A DNA stretch of 64,000 nucleotides from Desmonostoc muscorum LEGE 12446 (GCF_015207005.2 NZ_JADEXS020000001.1:2294001-2358000); one strand, 5' to 3'; positions 9,296 to 19,168 are shown, counted from the stretch's first letter. Notes: a model not told the origin generated them from the letters alone. Program-made: numbers and translations.

Positions 9296-9898
9296 GGAAT
9301 GGGGAATGGGGAATGGGGAATGGGTAAGAGGTGTGGGAGGAAGGGGAGGAAGCATAAATTCTCTTTCCCCCCACACTCCCCACACTCCCTCATCCCCCTC
9401 ATCTCCCCACTCCCCACTCCCCTCCTCACAGCGTAATTGGTAATTGGCTGCTAAACCACAACCGATTACCAGTAATAGATAAAACATAAGTATTTCAGCA
9501 AACCAGGCACTTAGCTAAAGTAAAAAGCTAAAAGAAAGGCTATTTATTTTTACTTTGGTCTTTTAGGTTTTCATTTGACTTGCACCTATTGTCTAACGCC
9601 CCATCTGTAAAGACACAGGGTTTTATTTTTCCCCAATGTTTTGATGTTAACTCGGTAAAATGCACCCGGCTGAATTTGCTTTGAGATTCTACCAGTAACC
9701 TTTGCTACAAAGTTTTTAATTAAGGAAACTGTTCCTGGGACTTTGTGCTGCTAAATAAGACTTTCACAAAGCAGAAATCAAAATATTTTATGAAATCTAC
9801 TGACTGCTTAGTTTTTATTGCAACTAGTGTATATGGGGTATGAGATCGCTATTTGATTTGATACCTAATTCACGATTTTTGCTACTTAAATTACACCT
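9296..9898. other. Gene-free spacer with heptanucleotide repeats
   Basis: 9296-9425 holds GGGAATG-type repeats followed by their complement (ccccactcccc...), able to fold into a long imperfect hairpin after the response-regulator gene. The rest is AT-rich. I see no convincing gene. A perfect GTA-N8-TAC palindrome lies at 9695-9708 (separate entry). Confidence 0.6.
9695..9708. promoter_or_regulatory. NtcA-type palindrome, context weak
   Basis: GTAACCTTTGCTAC matches GTA-N8-TAC exactly, but no TAN3T box lies about 22 bp away in either direction and no gene starts nearby. About 15 such sequences are expected by chance in 64 kb. It could serve an unrecognised RNA. Confidence 0.15.
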
Positions 9899-10183
9899 TT
9901 AAATTTGGGGATTTTCAGCAGCATTACGCAAGCGCATTAGCTGCCGTCGCATTTGAGGTGAGGCTTTGAACTCTGATATTTCCTGGGCTTTAACGGACGC
10001 TTGTAGCGTCTCTAGAAAATCGTCAGAACCCTCGGTCAAAGCATCGAGTAGCACCTGTAAGAGTTGCTCGCGATCGCCCAATAGACTCTTTTCCTCAATC
10101 AACCTAAATTTGAGATGTATTTCGCACTCATAAACACCTACTTCGAGATTATTGATTTGGCGTGGTAATGCTTTGGAGTTCAT
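9899..10183 (-). CDS. Conserved small hypothetical protein (94 aa)
   Basis: 94 residues from ATG at 10183. It begins MNSKALPRQINNLEVGVYE, has a basic/acidic alternation, and ends in a helical segment (SPQMRRQLMRLRN). There is no signal peptide or membrane segment. The sequence is well behaved (balanced composition, GCGATCGCC HIP1 site inside the ORF), so I take it as real. I cannot name a family; a small regulatory or adaptor protein is possible. The upstream spacer is long and AT-rich. Confidence 0.6.
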   Translation of the reverse strand: MNSKALPRQINNLEVGVYECEIHLKFRLIEEKSLLGDREQLLQVLLDALTEGSDDFLETLQASVKAQEISEFKASPQMRRQLMRLRNAAENPQI

Positions 10184-11077
10184 AGCTATTGAGATTCCTT
10201 TACTTGGTAGTCATGAGGGTAAGGAGGTAGATGTCCAGCAAAAGTTCTTTATATCTTTTTTGAATCCAAAGTGCTTGAATTAAGAATTTTTCTTCATCAA
10301 ACACCAATGTATTCCATTTCACTCTCCTGTGTTTTATTTTCAAGCTCAATTTTCACTGTCTAGATTTTGCTCTCACTGTGCCAGATGTAGCTTATGGTAA
10401 GCCATAACTATTATTCAGTTTTTAAGATTCTACACAATAAAGTTTCTGTAAGAAGTTGTGCGAGCTTTTTAAAGCTTTTTACATCAACTTTATGTTAACG
10501 TCAATAACAGTTTGACTTGTTACTCTATTTTTGGTGTTATTACGTAAGTAAAACCGCTTGATTTTTTTCCTTTTCTTAATGCCAGAGGTCGATGTAGCCC
10601 TATTCCGTAAAATTACTAGATGTACGTTTTTTTCAAGAGCAAATTTAGGAGAAATTGATCGACATAGTTATTAAGGTAAAAATTTTTGTTTTCGATCAAA
10701 AATGTACACAGATCAAATTATTCCAGTCCAAGACCTCATCCTACTGTCTTCTAGACTTAATAATAAGTACAAAAAGCTTAGCAATAGGCAAGATTAGCAT
10801 ACCACTGAGACTAGTTTGTGTCCCCCTAAATGAAAATACTCTACCCAATAATTCTGGTGTGAAAATCATGAGGCTACTGTCAGTACTACCAACTAATTGC
10901 GACTTCCACTACTAGCACAAGTAAAAGCAATAATCAGTACAGGCAATATTTTTACTTATGTCCATTAAATATACTCTTTTGAAACTGCCCTCAAAGCTTG
11001 TAAATTAAGAGCATTTAACCTCGAATATAAGGTTTACAATAATTTCAGTGTAATCCACCCAAATCTTACACCCTTTT
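10184..11077. other. AT-rich spacer without convincing gene
   Basis: Nearly 900 bp upstream of both the 94-aa gene and ndhM. An 86-codon ORF (10655-10915, plus) has no ribosome site and an unnatural composition, so I do not call it. TACAAT at 11035-11040 is a possible -10 box for ndhM. Nothing else could be supported. Confidence 0.5.
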
Positions 11078-11437
11078 ATGGATAACCCGACGCTGCTCAA
11101 GTCCACAACCCGGCATATCCGCATTTTTGCGGCTGAAATTGACCAAGATGGCGAACTTCTTCCAAGCGATCAAGTTTTAACGTTAGATATCGACCCAGAC
11201 AACGAATTCAACTGGAATGAAGATGCGCTCCAAAAAGTTTATCGAAAATTTGATGAACTAGTGGAAGCTTCTAGTGGCGCAGACCTGACAGACTATAATT
11301 TACGCCGCGTAGGGTCAGATTTAGAGCATTATGTGCGATCGCTCCTGCAACTCGGCGAAATCAGCTACAATCTCTCTGCGCGTGTTACCAACTACAGCAT
11401 GGGAATCCCCCAAGTTGCAATTGACGACAATCAATAA
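11078..11437 (+). CDS. ndhM: NAD(P)H-quinone oxidoreductase subunit M
   Basis: 119 residues. Strongly recognisable NdhM: LKSTTRHIRIFAAEI, LTLDIDPDNEFNWNEDALQK, FDELVEASSG, DLTDYNLRRVGSDLEHY, GEISYNLSARVTNYSMG. NdhM is a small, oxygenic-photosynthesis-specific subunit of the peripheral arm of thylakoid NDH-1, needed for complex assembly and for cyclic electron flow around photosystem I. Length is close to the usual 110-120 residues. It stands alone here, with long spacers on both sides. Confidence 0.96.
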   Translation: MDNPTLLKSTTRHIRIFAAEIDQDGELLPSDQVLTLDIDPDNEFNWNEDALQKVYRKFDELVEASSGADLTDYNLRRVGSDLEHYVRSLLQLGEISYNLSARVTNYSMGIPQVAIDDNQ

Positions 11438-12041
11438 GACGAGTTAAACCTATCTAGGGAGTAGGGAGTGGGGAGTGGGGAGATGAGGGGGAGAGGGGGA
11501 TGAGGGAGTGTGGGGAGATTATGATAAAAAAGCTTCCCACCCTTCCCATTCCTCCCACACTTCCAATTCCCCATTCCCCATTCCCCATTCCCCATTCCCT
11601 ACTCCCTATTCCCTACTCCCTAGCCACGCAAATTAAGTTCAAAAATAAAAGCCGATCGCTATATCTTAATTCTTAATTAAAGTTAATTATTGCTATCTTA
11701 CTTATAAACTAGATAAATACCAATATTATCTGCCTATTGAACATGGAGTAATTCAGCAAAAGCAAATAGCACAGTTATGCTTGAGTTATGCTTTGGTGAC
11801 AGGGTTGGAGTTGGTTGCTTTATTGATGGAGAGTCACAGAGCAATAGAAGCTATGATGGGGCTGTAGGTTAACTTGGGAGCCTATTCTTTAAATAAGTTA
11901 AGTATTAGCACCTGCTGATAACCGCCAGCTAAAATCATCATCTAAAATCTGGAGATGTCAAGTTTAAGAAAGATGAGCGGTCTAGATTGTCCCTACTAAT
12001 GCTGTTAAAGAAATTGCCAATCGCTGATCGGTGGGAAAACT
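11438..12041. other. Spacer with heptanucleotide hairpin and an ORF remnant
   Basis: 11455-11627 is a large inverted arrangement of GGGGAGT-type repeats and their complement (TTCCCCA, ACTCCCT). Downstream, frame 11670-11867 (plus) is open and reads YKLDKYQYYLPIEHGVIQQK and then LELVALLMESHRAIEAMMGL before a stop, but has no upstream start codon. It looks like the tail of a lost gene that I cannot identify. Confidence 0.45.
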
Positions 12042-14267
12042 ATGGAAAATGACGCGGCAACGCTCCAGTGTCCACACGAAAATTGTCAGGCTGCCAATCC
12101 CCTGACTCATAAGTTTTGCCAGCGATGTTCCACGCCCTTACCCAAAAATTATCTCTGGGCTGTGGTGGATGGCCAGAGTTTGGGTAGCCCTGGAAAAATA
12201 TTAGCCGATCGCTATTTAATTGCTGATAAATTTCTTCTATTAGATACGAAGCCTGGTTTATTAACCCTAACACCAGAGTTAGAGAATTTACAGATCCCCA
12301 GAGCTTACCTAAGACTCATTCCCTACCGCTTACACGTACCGCAGGTATATGGAGTCCTTCCCCTAACTAACGACTCACCCCAGCAGGAAATATTACTTTT
12401 AGAAAAACCACCAATCATGGTGGATGACACAACCCAACAAGTGCATCTCGGCAGCGAATTAACCACTGCTTGGCATGATGCGACATCCATGCGCCAACTC
12501 AATTGGTTGTGGCAGATAGCTCATTTGTGGCAACCTCTGGCCAGTGAAGGTGTCGTCTCTAGCTTGCTTGACTCATCTGTTTTACGGGTAGAAGGCTCCC
12601 TAGTCCGTTTGTTGGAATTGCGCTTCGACGACACTACACCACCAGAATTGCCTCAATTAGGGGAATTCTGGCGGCAATTGATCGATAACGCCAAACCAGC
12701 AATAGTGGAATTTGTCGATCGCGTTAGTCTTTCTCTGACTCAGGGCGAAATTCACTCATCCGAACAATTAATTACAGTTTTAGATCGCGGACTGGCACAA
12801 TTGGGGCGATCGCAAACACCCACAATCAAAATTATCACTAAAACCGATACTGGGCCTAGTCGCCAACGTAACGAAGACGCCTGTAGCCCACCCACTGGCA
12901 CTCTAGTGAGCAAACCACCCCAGCCCACAGCCTTAGCAATTGTCTGTGATGGCATCGGCGGACACGAAGGCGGCAATGTCGCATCAAATTTAGCCATTGA
13001 AACAATCCAACAACAGGTACAGCAACTCACCAAAGTTCCCTACGACCACATAGACCCCTCACTTTTGCTGAATGACTTAGAAAAAGCAGTAGCAATGGCT
13101 AATGACAAAATTAGTCAGCGCAATGACGGTGAAAATCGCCAAGGGCGTCAGCGTATGGGCACAACTTTAGTCATGGCGTTGCCTGTAGCTCACGAAATGT
13201 ACATTACCCACGTCGGTGATAGTCGTGCCTACTGGATTACACGCCAAGGCTGTTATCAAGTGACCCTTGATGATGATGTCGCTTCCCGCGAAGTACGGTT
13301 GGGCTATGCCATTTACCGCGAGGCTGTGCAACAAAGTGCTGCCGGCTCCCTCGTCCAAGCTTTGGGGATGGGTCCTAGCACTTCATTGCATCCTACATCT
13401 GCACGGTTTATGCTCGATGAAGATGCAATTTTTCTACTCACATCCGATGGTTTAAGTGATTTCGATCGCGTAGAGGAATACTGGGAAACAGAAATCTTAC
13501 CAATTTTGCTTGGGGAAACAAATATCGTAAATGTTGCAGATAGATTAATAGAAATCGCTAACACGAAGAATGGACACGATAATGTCACCGTCGCTTTAGT
13601 ACACTATCAAGTCCAATACTGGGAACCTGAAATCACCATCAAAGCAGTCATTCCAGAAAGTTACTCTGCAAAAACTGTTGATTTGGCATCCAGAGGGGCA
13701 GATGCATCAGTTTTAAGCAGCCCAAACCAAAAAACTCAGGTCATTGAGGAAACTCAACCTACCAAAACTCGCCAATTACCTCTACAGTGGATAGTTCCGT
13801 TAATATTGGTCATAATCGCTGGTTCTCTGGGATTGTTCGTCAAGCAATTGCAATCAAAATCCGGCCAGTCTGAAGTTGCGTCCACTCCCACACCAACTCA
13901 AAGCCCTACTGTTGCAGCCACACAGCCACCCCGAACCCTTGCTAACCTTTCTCCTGGCTGGGTTATTCAAACCACCAAGGAAATTCGTTTAGAAGACAAC
14001 CCACCCCTTGCTGCTAAAAGTTTTTTACAAGTTATCAACACCGAACCAAATCCCAAACCTACATCTGAAGATTTTTCAGTTCGGATGCGAGTCTGTACCA
14101 ATAAACCTACGCCAACTCCAGCACCATCCCCAGCAAAACCAATATCGATTAAATTTCAACAACTGAAGAGTTTTGGAGTCTCTGTTTTGCAACCAGGCGC
14201 AGCAAATCCATGTAAACCCCTCACCCAGCCACCAGCTACTCAACCAGCTGATACCAGTCCAACTTAG
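12042..14267 (+). CDS. PP2C-type Ser/Thr phosphatase with zinc ribbon and membrane anchor
   Basis: 741 residues. The N-terminus has a zinc-ribbon pattern (CPHENC ... CQRC). About residues 60-260 are unassigned and resemble the degenerate kinase-like region found before PP2C in cyanobacteria. The PPM phosphatase domain (about 262-520) has the metal-binding motifs: RNEDA near 277, VCDGIGGHEGG near 303, HVGDSRAY, TSDGLSDFD near 468 and GHDNVTVALV near 511. One membrane helix (about 580-602) follows, then a Pro/Thr-rich tail. It should remove phosphate from Ser/Thr at the membrane. It lies upstream of a CHAT-FHA gene on the same strand and near an FHA-PrsW gene; FHA domains read phosphothreonine, so a shared pathway is plausible but inferred. 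Confidence 0.9.
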   Translation: MENDAATLQCPHENCQAANPLTHKFCQRCSTPLPKNYLWAVVDGQSLGSPGKILADRYLIADKFLLLDTKPGLLTLTPELENLQIPRAYLRLIPYRLHVPQVYGVLPLTNDSPQQEILLLEKPPIMVDDTTQQVHLGSELTTAWHDATSMRQLNWLWQIAHLWQPLASEGVVSSLLDSSVLRVEGSLVRLLELRFDDTTPPELPQLGEFWRQLIDNAKPAIVEFVDRVSLSLTQGEIHSSEQLITVLDRGLAQLGRSQTPTIKIITKTDTGPSRQRNEDACSPPTGTLVSKPPQPTALAIVCDGIGGHEGGNVASNLAIETIQQQVQQLTKVPYDHIDPSLLLNDLEKAVAMANDKISQRNDGENRQGRQRMGTTLVMALPVAHEMYITHVGDSRAYWITRQGCYQVTLDDDVASREVRLGYAIYREAVQQSAAGSLVQALGMGPSTSLHPTSARFMLDEDAIFLLTSDGLSDFDRVEEYWETEILPILLGETNIVNVADRLIEIANTKNGHDNVTVALVHYQVQYWEPEITIKAVIPESYSAKTVDLASRGADASVLSSPNQKTQVIEETQPTKTRQLPLQWIVPLILVIIAGSLGLFVKQLQSKSGQSEVASTPTPTQSPTVAATQPPRTLANLSPGWVIQTTKEIRLEDNPPLAAKSFLQVINTEPNPKPTSEDFSVRMRVCTNKPTPTPAPSPAKPISIKFQQLKSFGVSVLQPGAANPCKPLTQPPATQPADTSPT

Positions 14268-14387
14268 ACAAATACTCGATAAACTAGTAAAAACCTGGAA
14301 TAATAACAGGTAACAACCAGACTAAAAAACTGACAGGGTAAAAAAGTAAAAATTTGTTACCTTGGAGAATTGTTATGAATAAAGAAT

Positions 14388-14572
14388 TCAGGAGTCAGCC
14401 GTCAGAATTCAGCATGAATTATTTACGACTGGCTGATGAATAAACGGTGAAACACCACACCAAATCTATGACTTGGTGCAAAACAATCAGTCGTGGGTTC
14501 CAATCCCCCATTAATTAATTCTGAATTCTGTTAGCGCAGCGGGGCGTAGCCCATTCTGACTTCTGAATTCTT
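14388..14572. repeat. Inverted-repeat intergenic element
   Basis: GAATTCAGGAGTCAG at the left end is mirrored by CTGACTTCTGAATTC at the right end, enclosing repeated gaattc/attctga words and a GCGCAGCGGGGCGTAGCCC block. A similar block recurs near 17220-17255 (gcggaagcggggcgtttagcccg). It has no ORF and accounts for most of the 350-bp spacer before the CHAT-FHA gene. Probably a dispersed repeat or MITE-like element. Confidence 0.45.
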
Positions 14573-14617
14573 CTTCATTTGAAATTATTTGTTTTTAGCT
14601 TTTAGTTTTATGAATCC

Positions 14618-16198
14618 ATGCCATCCCTGAATTTGGCGATCGCCCGTCTCTTAAACACTGGCACTGACAACTTCGCCATTTGGGTGGTCAAGGCTCCCTA
14701 TCCCAGTGGCTATGTTTTACGTGACTGTGTGTGGCCTGTTGAACTCACCCAAGTCTGGCAAGAATGGCAGCAGATGTTTGCTGATCATAGCCGTTTAGAT
14801 CTTCCCCCAAACTCAACATCTCAAAACAACAACCCATTGCCCATTGATGCGATTTCATTCCCTTCAAGTCAGACTACTGGCCCTTACAGCAGCCGTCTAA
14901 TGCAATACTTGGGAATGAATTTATGGCGCTGGGTATTCGATGGACAAATTCTCGGCAGTCTAGAACGCAGTCGCGGGATTGCTCAGGGTCAGCATACACG
15001 TTTGCGCTTTCGACTGGAAATTCGTGACCCCGATCTCATTGCTCTACCTTGGGAAATTATGCAGCGTGAGCCTGGTCAATCAGCAATGTCCCTTTCCCAA
15101 GATTTACTATTTAGTCGCACAAGCAGTGAAGTTGATCCCTTACCGTATTTGCGAACTGACCAAGCTTTAAGTATCCTGCTGGTTTTAGGTCATGATGAAA
15201 ACCTGCAACTAGAACAAGAAGCGCTGATTTTACAGCAAACTCTTGTAGATACCCCAGTGGATAGCAATTCCCAAAGATATGCACCTTGCGTAGTGAATCA
15301 ACTCTTACAACCAACTCCAGAGGAATTGATTCAAGAATTAGAAACCAAAGCATACAATGTCTTCTTTTATGCTGGACACGGGTTGCCAGATCCAGACGGT
15401 GGATTGCTGTTTTTGCGACCAGATAACACCCTCAATGGTATAGAATTAGCCCAAGCATTGACCCGTACAGGTGTGAAGTTAGCAGTTTTCAACGCCTGTT
15501 GGGGAGCTAGACCAGCTGATAGCAATCATCAAGCGATACCTGCCAGCAGTTTAGCAGAAGTATTAATTCGGCATGGTGTACCAGCGGTTTTGGGGATGCG
15601 GGATCAAATCGCTGACCACGAAAGCCACAGTTTTATTCAAGCCTTTGCTGAAGCTTTGCGATTGTATAAGCCAATTGATGAAGCTGTCACCCAAGCGAGA
15701 AAAGAACTATTAACACTATATAGATTCAATCAACCTGCTTGGACTTTGCCAGTTCTTTACCTGCATCCAGATTTTAATGGCGAACTTGTTAAAAATCTGG
15801 ATGAAGGAATTACCGAATTACCAGACACAGCCATTCCTGATGTTGGTTCGGCGCTTCCTAGTGCAAGTTTGCGATCGCTCTCTTCAAAAGATAAAACCTG
15901 GTTATTGCGTTATGGAGTCACTCGCATCGGTCGCACCAAAGATAATGATATTGTCATCCCCGAACCGTCTGTTTCTAAACGTCACGCTGAAATTTTCTGC
16001 CGCAATACTTTGACTGATGCTACACTGGTGCGAACTTATTATTTGCAAGATTTTTCTACCTACGGAACAACGTGGTTTTTAGGACCTAATGGCTGGCAGC
16101 AAATCCTCCGAGAGGAAGTACCCTTGAAATCCGGTATGCAGTTAAAGTTTGGAAGTGCTAGAGGTGAGACCTGGGAGTTTATTATTGAAGACTCCTAG
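14618..16198 (+). CDS. CHAT-domain (caspase-like) protein with C-terminal FHA domain
   Basis: 526 residues. The CHAT domain (about 100-390) shows the caspase-fold dyad: His254 in FFYAGHGLPDPDGG and Cys294 in VFNACWGARPA, with typical surrounding strands (VKLAVFNAC, GVPAVLGMRDQIADHES). The FHA domain (about 425-526) has the phosphopeptide-binding signature GRTKDNDI, SVSKRHAE and the DFSTYGT loop. CHAT proteases cleave partner proteins on activation, as in the Craspase/TPR-CHAT and bacterial gasdermin systems. Here the FHA domain could make activity or targeting depend on threonine phosphorylation. It sits downstream of the PP2C phosphatase on the same strand (350 bp spacer). No gasdermin or Cas gene is nearby, so the substrate is unknown. 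Confidence 0.88.
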   Translation: MPSLNLAIARLLNTGTDNFAIWVVKAPYPSGYVLRDCVWPVELTQVWQEWQQMFADHSRLDLPPNSTSQNNNPLPIDAISFPSSQTTGPYSSRLMQYLGMNLWRWVFDGQILGSLERSRGIAQGQHTRLRFRLEIRDPDLIALPWEIMQREPGQSAMSLSQDLLFSRTSSEVDPLPYLRTDQALSILLVLGHDENLQLEQEALILQQTLVDTPVDSNSQRYAPCVVNQLLQPTPEELIQELETKAYNVFFYAGHGLPDPDGGLLFLRPDNTLNGIELAQALTRTGVKLAVFNACWGARPADSNHQAIPASSLAEVLIRHGVPAVLGMRDQIADHESHSFIQAFAEALRLYKPIDEAVTQARKELLTLYRFNQPAWTLPVLYLHPDFNGELVKNLDEGITELPDTAIPDVGSALPSASLRSLSSKDKTWLLRYGVTRIGRTKDNDIVIPEPSVSKRHAEIFCRNTLTDATLVRTYYLQDFSTYGTTWFLGPNGWQQILREEVPLKSGMQLKFGSARGETWEFIIEDS

Positions 16199-16345
16199 TA
16201 CAGCTATTGCAGAAATCAATTTTGGTCTTGAGTATCAATTTTAAAAATCTGTTTTTACGAAGAGAAAAAATCAACTTTTTTGCGGAAATCTCTTCTCGGC
16301 GGTTGTAGCTGTCAATACCACTAAATAATCGTGAGGCAATAAAAA

Positions 16346-16993
16346 ATGACTAATAAAATTAACGGCTCAGACACTTTCTCTTCTTTGCAGTCTCAAGTAG
16401 ATTTAGAGTTATTAGAAGCTTTACTAGAACCAGACGATGCTACCTATCCTTGGAATCCGGCTGATGAAGAGTCAGAAGCTTATTTTCAAGAACTAGAGCA
16501 ACAATTCGAGATCGAAGATTTAATAGATGAAGATCTGACAAAGCGATCGCAAGATTTTTACAACCATTTAGACACACTTTGGTCTGGTATCTCCTTTAGT
16601 GAAAGCGAAAATCACAATCCCCAACAGTCAGTAGTACTTAATCTGCAAGAAACATTACGCGCTACTTTTTGTACCTGCGTTCCCCAAACATTACTCAACG
16701 CCATCGCCACTAAAGCTGCTGAAATATTCTCCCATCATCAATTAAGGGGCGAGCAACTAGTTGAGTGCGTTCAGACTATACTACCAAATTGGGGAGAAGA
16801 GGATCTTTTAGTCTTAGCTCGTCCTTTCGCTTATGCCATGCGAGGTAGCGAATCACATAACCCTGAATCTACCATGACTAGCCTTAACAATAGGGAATGG
16901 ACAAATTTATCGGAAATAGAGCAAGCAAAGGTTAGTCTGGCGATCGCTTACTATGCTTTGACTCAACTCAATAAATACCAGTCCGAACCATAA
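16346..16993 (+). CDS. Conserved acidic hypothetical protein (215 aa)
   Basis: 215 residues. The N-terminal half is very acidic (LLEPDDATYPWNPADEESEAY, QFEIEDLIDEDL). The C-terminal half is helical (LQETLRATFCTCVPQTLLNAI, QTILPNWGEEDLLVLARPFAYAM). No membrane helix or known catalytic motif is visible. GAGGCAAT about 10 bp upstream supports the ATG. It follows the CHAT-FHA gene by 147 bp on the same strand, so it may be co-transcribed and could be a partner or substrate of it; this is inference from position only. Confidence 0.7.
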   Translation: MTNKINGSDTFSSLQSQVDLELLEALLEPDDATYPWNPADEESEAYFQELEQQFEIEDLIDEDLTKRSQDFYNHLDTLWSGISFSESENHNPQQSVVLNLQETLRATFCTCVPQTLLNAIATKAAEIFSHHQLRGEQLVECVQTILPNWGEEDLLVLARPFAYAMRGSESHNPESTMTSLNNREWTNLSEIEQAKVSLAIAYYALTQLNKYQSEP

Positions 16994-17315
16994 TTTCATT
17001 CTGCCATTTATTTTTGAATAATTTAACTTCCGAGACAAGTAGATTTATCTGCTGGTATTGTGTTGCCTTTTAAACGTTTATTAACTTTCAGTTTTTAAGT
17101 ACAGCAGCACTAGGGTAGACTAAGAATAGGGTAATCTAAGAATCAGACCATCTATCCCAAGACATATATTTTTTATAGTCATTAGGAATTGGGAATTGGA
17201 CAAAACAGTTTTGAGTGCTGTTAGCGGAAGCGGGGCGTTTAGCCCGTTAAGAGTTAGGAGTTAGGAGTTAGGAGTGATTCTCCTTGTCCCCTTGCCTCCC
17301 TCATCCCCTCATCTG
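16994..17315. other. Convergent spacer with repeats
   Basis: Lies between the ends of the 215-aa gene and the FHA-PrsW gene. 17218-17255 repeats the GCGGGGCG/TAGCCC block also seen at 14530-14560, and 17256-17310 holds GTTAGGA heptamers. No gene or clear terminator was found. Confidence 0.55.
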
Positions 17316-18698
17316 TTATCTGGGTCCAAGAAATCTGGTCGCAAAATTTTGCGATCGCGTCGGTGAAAGCGCCCGTGCCTTGAGAATTGCCGCCATCAAA
17401 AAGGCGTAAGATAACACACCAACAACTACTAACAGCAAGGCATTAATCGATCCGGTAGCATTCCAGAGAGCGTGGAGTGCAGAGGCACTCAGATAACCAA
17501 TAGAAAGAATTTGCCAACTTCTACTGGGTTTGAGGACAGCCAAACCGATAAAATAGCCCAAATAGCCACTGTAAGCCATGTGTCCAGCCACAGAGCCTAA
17601 AATTCGCGGAATTAGCAGTTGTAAACCCGCCAGTTGACCAGCAGCGCCGATACCCACCTGTTGTGTAACATTTTGAGTGATATCTGGCACATATTGACCG
17701 AGAGTTTCCAATAAAGTGAAGCCCACAGCCGAAGCCGTTCCCAGGAGAATACCATCTAGAGGTTCCCAAACGCCGATGCGTTCCCGCCAAGGTGAAGACA
17801 ATATTCTACCGATGGCAAATGCTCCAAGTACAGGCAATGCTTTCAGTAATTCTTCCATCAACCCAGCACCAAAAAACATCCGCACCAGCAATTCTGTGAA
17901 GGTGGTAGATTCTTGGGGGGAGGGCAAGTTTCCAGGTAGGATGCCGCGAAACACGAAGATAAATAAATCCAACAGCGGGCTGAGTAAAATCAAAGTCGTA
18001 CCTATTGCCGTAGCCATTAGCACCCACCACGGCTTTTGTTTACCGCAAAGTTGGTAAACAAAATAATAGGCAGCGAAAGCGATGTAAGTTGCGACGATTA
18101 CTTGATTTGCTTGGGGACGACCGACTGTAGCAAACATCAGCACTACAAAGATTACGGTCAGTATTCCCGGTACGAGGTAAGCTTTACGAGTTAAATCTTT
18201 ACCTGTGGAAATAATCGGAAAAAGCTGAGTGAAGCTAACAGAATCAGGCTGCTTTAATTGGGTGTGGTTGTGGTAGTTGGTTGCTGACGGTAGCGGTGTC
18301 AGTTGGTTTACAGTCGTCGCCGGGGCGAGTGAGGTCAACTCGTACTCAAAAACGTATTGCGGCCCATCAGAACCTAAAGAAATGCGATCGCCTGGGTGCA
18401 ATTCTTGACATTCATACAAGCGTTGTCCATTTAAATAAGTGCCATTAGCACTATTCAAATCGCAAAGCACCCAGCTAAATTTGCTATCTGGAGATAAAGA
18501 CAGGGGACGAACCACCGCATGACGACGAGATACCATTCGGTACGTCATGGCATCCAAGACAACTTGGCAGCTGGGGTCGCGTCCAATTACTATCTCTTTA
18601 CTGGGGGGCAGGGAGAACCGAGATTCCGATCCCGAAGCTGCTCCATTACCAGACACTAGCCGCAGAAATGCATTATGTCTTGCGTTTTTGCCTGTCAT
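17316..18698 (-). CDS. FHA domain fused to PrsW-family intramembrane protease
   Basis: 460 residues. An N-terminal FHA domain (about 25-125: IVIGRDPSCQVVLD, SRRHAVV, LNSANGTYLNGQ) is followed by a linker and about eight membrane helices. PrsW signatures are visible: EELLK (EExxK), FTLLE (FxxxE), a His in GHMAYSGYLGY and another in LHALWNATG. PrsW proteins are glutamic-type intramembrane proteases, first described in anti-sigma factor (RsiW) cleavage in Bacillus. The FHA fusion suggests control by, or recruitment to, a phosphothreonine protein. It is convergent with the PP2C/CHAT-FHA genes. The substrate is unknown. Confidence 0.87.
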   Translation of the reverse strand: MTGKNARHNAFLRLVSGNGAASGSESRFSLPPSKEIVIGRDPSCQVVLDAMTYRMVSRRHAVVRPLSLSPDSKFSWVLCDLNSANGTYLNGQRLYECQELHPGDRISLGSDGPQYVFEYELTSLAPATTVNQLTPLPSATNYHNHTQLKQPDSVSFTQLFPIISTGKDLTRKAYLVPGILTVIFVVLMFATVGRPQANQVIVATYIAFAAYYFVYQLCGKQKPWWVLMATAIGTTLILLSPLLDLFIFVFRGILPGNLPSPQESTTFTELLVRMFFGAGLMEELLKALPVLGAFAIGRILSSPWRERIGVWEPLDGILLGTASAVGFTLLETLGQYVPDITQNVTQQVGIGAAGQLAGLQLLIPRILGSVAGHMAYSGYLGYFIGLAVLKPSRSWQILSIGYLSASALHALWNATGSINALLLVVVGVLSYAFLMAAILKARALSPTRSQNFATRFLGPR

Positions 18699-19168
18699 TG
18701 AGTTAGAGTGCGTTTCTAAACTAATTCTTAAAATAATTGGGCAGCAGGACTAACCTTAGCCACATCAACAGCAGCATTGCTAAATCCACTATAGCTTCAC
18801 TTCCTGCTAAGAAATTTAAATTTCTAGATGTAAAATTTCCCATTTTTTCATTCATCTAATGTTAATAAGTATTTCATCTGCTGAGACTTTCTCATAAACC
18901 TGGGTTATTGGGCACATCAATTCAGATTCTATGGGTTCTCTACTCTTGACATCCTAGCTGCAAATGAAACCCACGGCAATCTCTTAAAAAAGTAATTTTT
19001 ACTGCATTTAGTTTGATTCAAAAAATATATGATTGCCAGTGGTCTGTTGTCAGTTATTTTAGCCACTTAATGATTGACTAAGCTGTTTTGGGATAGGAAG
19101 TAGGGAGTAGGGAGTAGTGAAAGAAACTGTCTTGAAGGTTGAACTAAAAGATTTTTGATATCTTCTGT
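18699..19168. other. Spacer without recognisable features
   Basis: 470 bp of AT-rich sequence upstream of the FHA-PrsW gene and downstream of the DJ-1 gene. Only a short GTAGGGA heptamer run (about 19096-19116) stands out. I see no gene, RNA or clear promoter. Confidence 0.5.

Noticed and set aside
10655..10915. 86-residue ORF in the spacer upstream of ndhM
   Set aside because: No ribosome site and no protein-like composition.
14618..16198. CHAT gene as part of a Craspase or gasdermin defence system
   Set aside because: No cas or gasdermin-like gene is nearby; the partners present are signalling genes.
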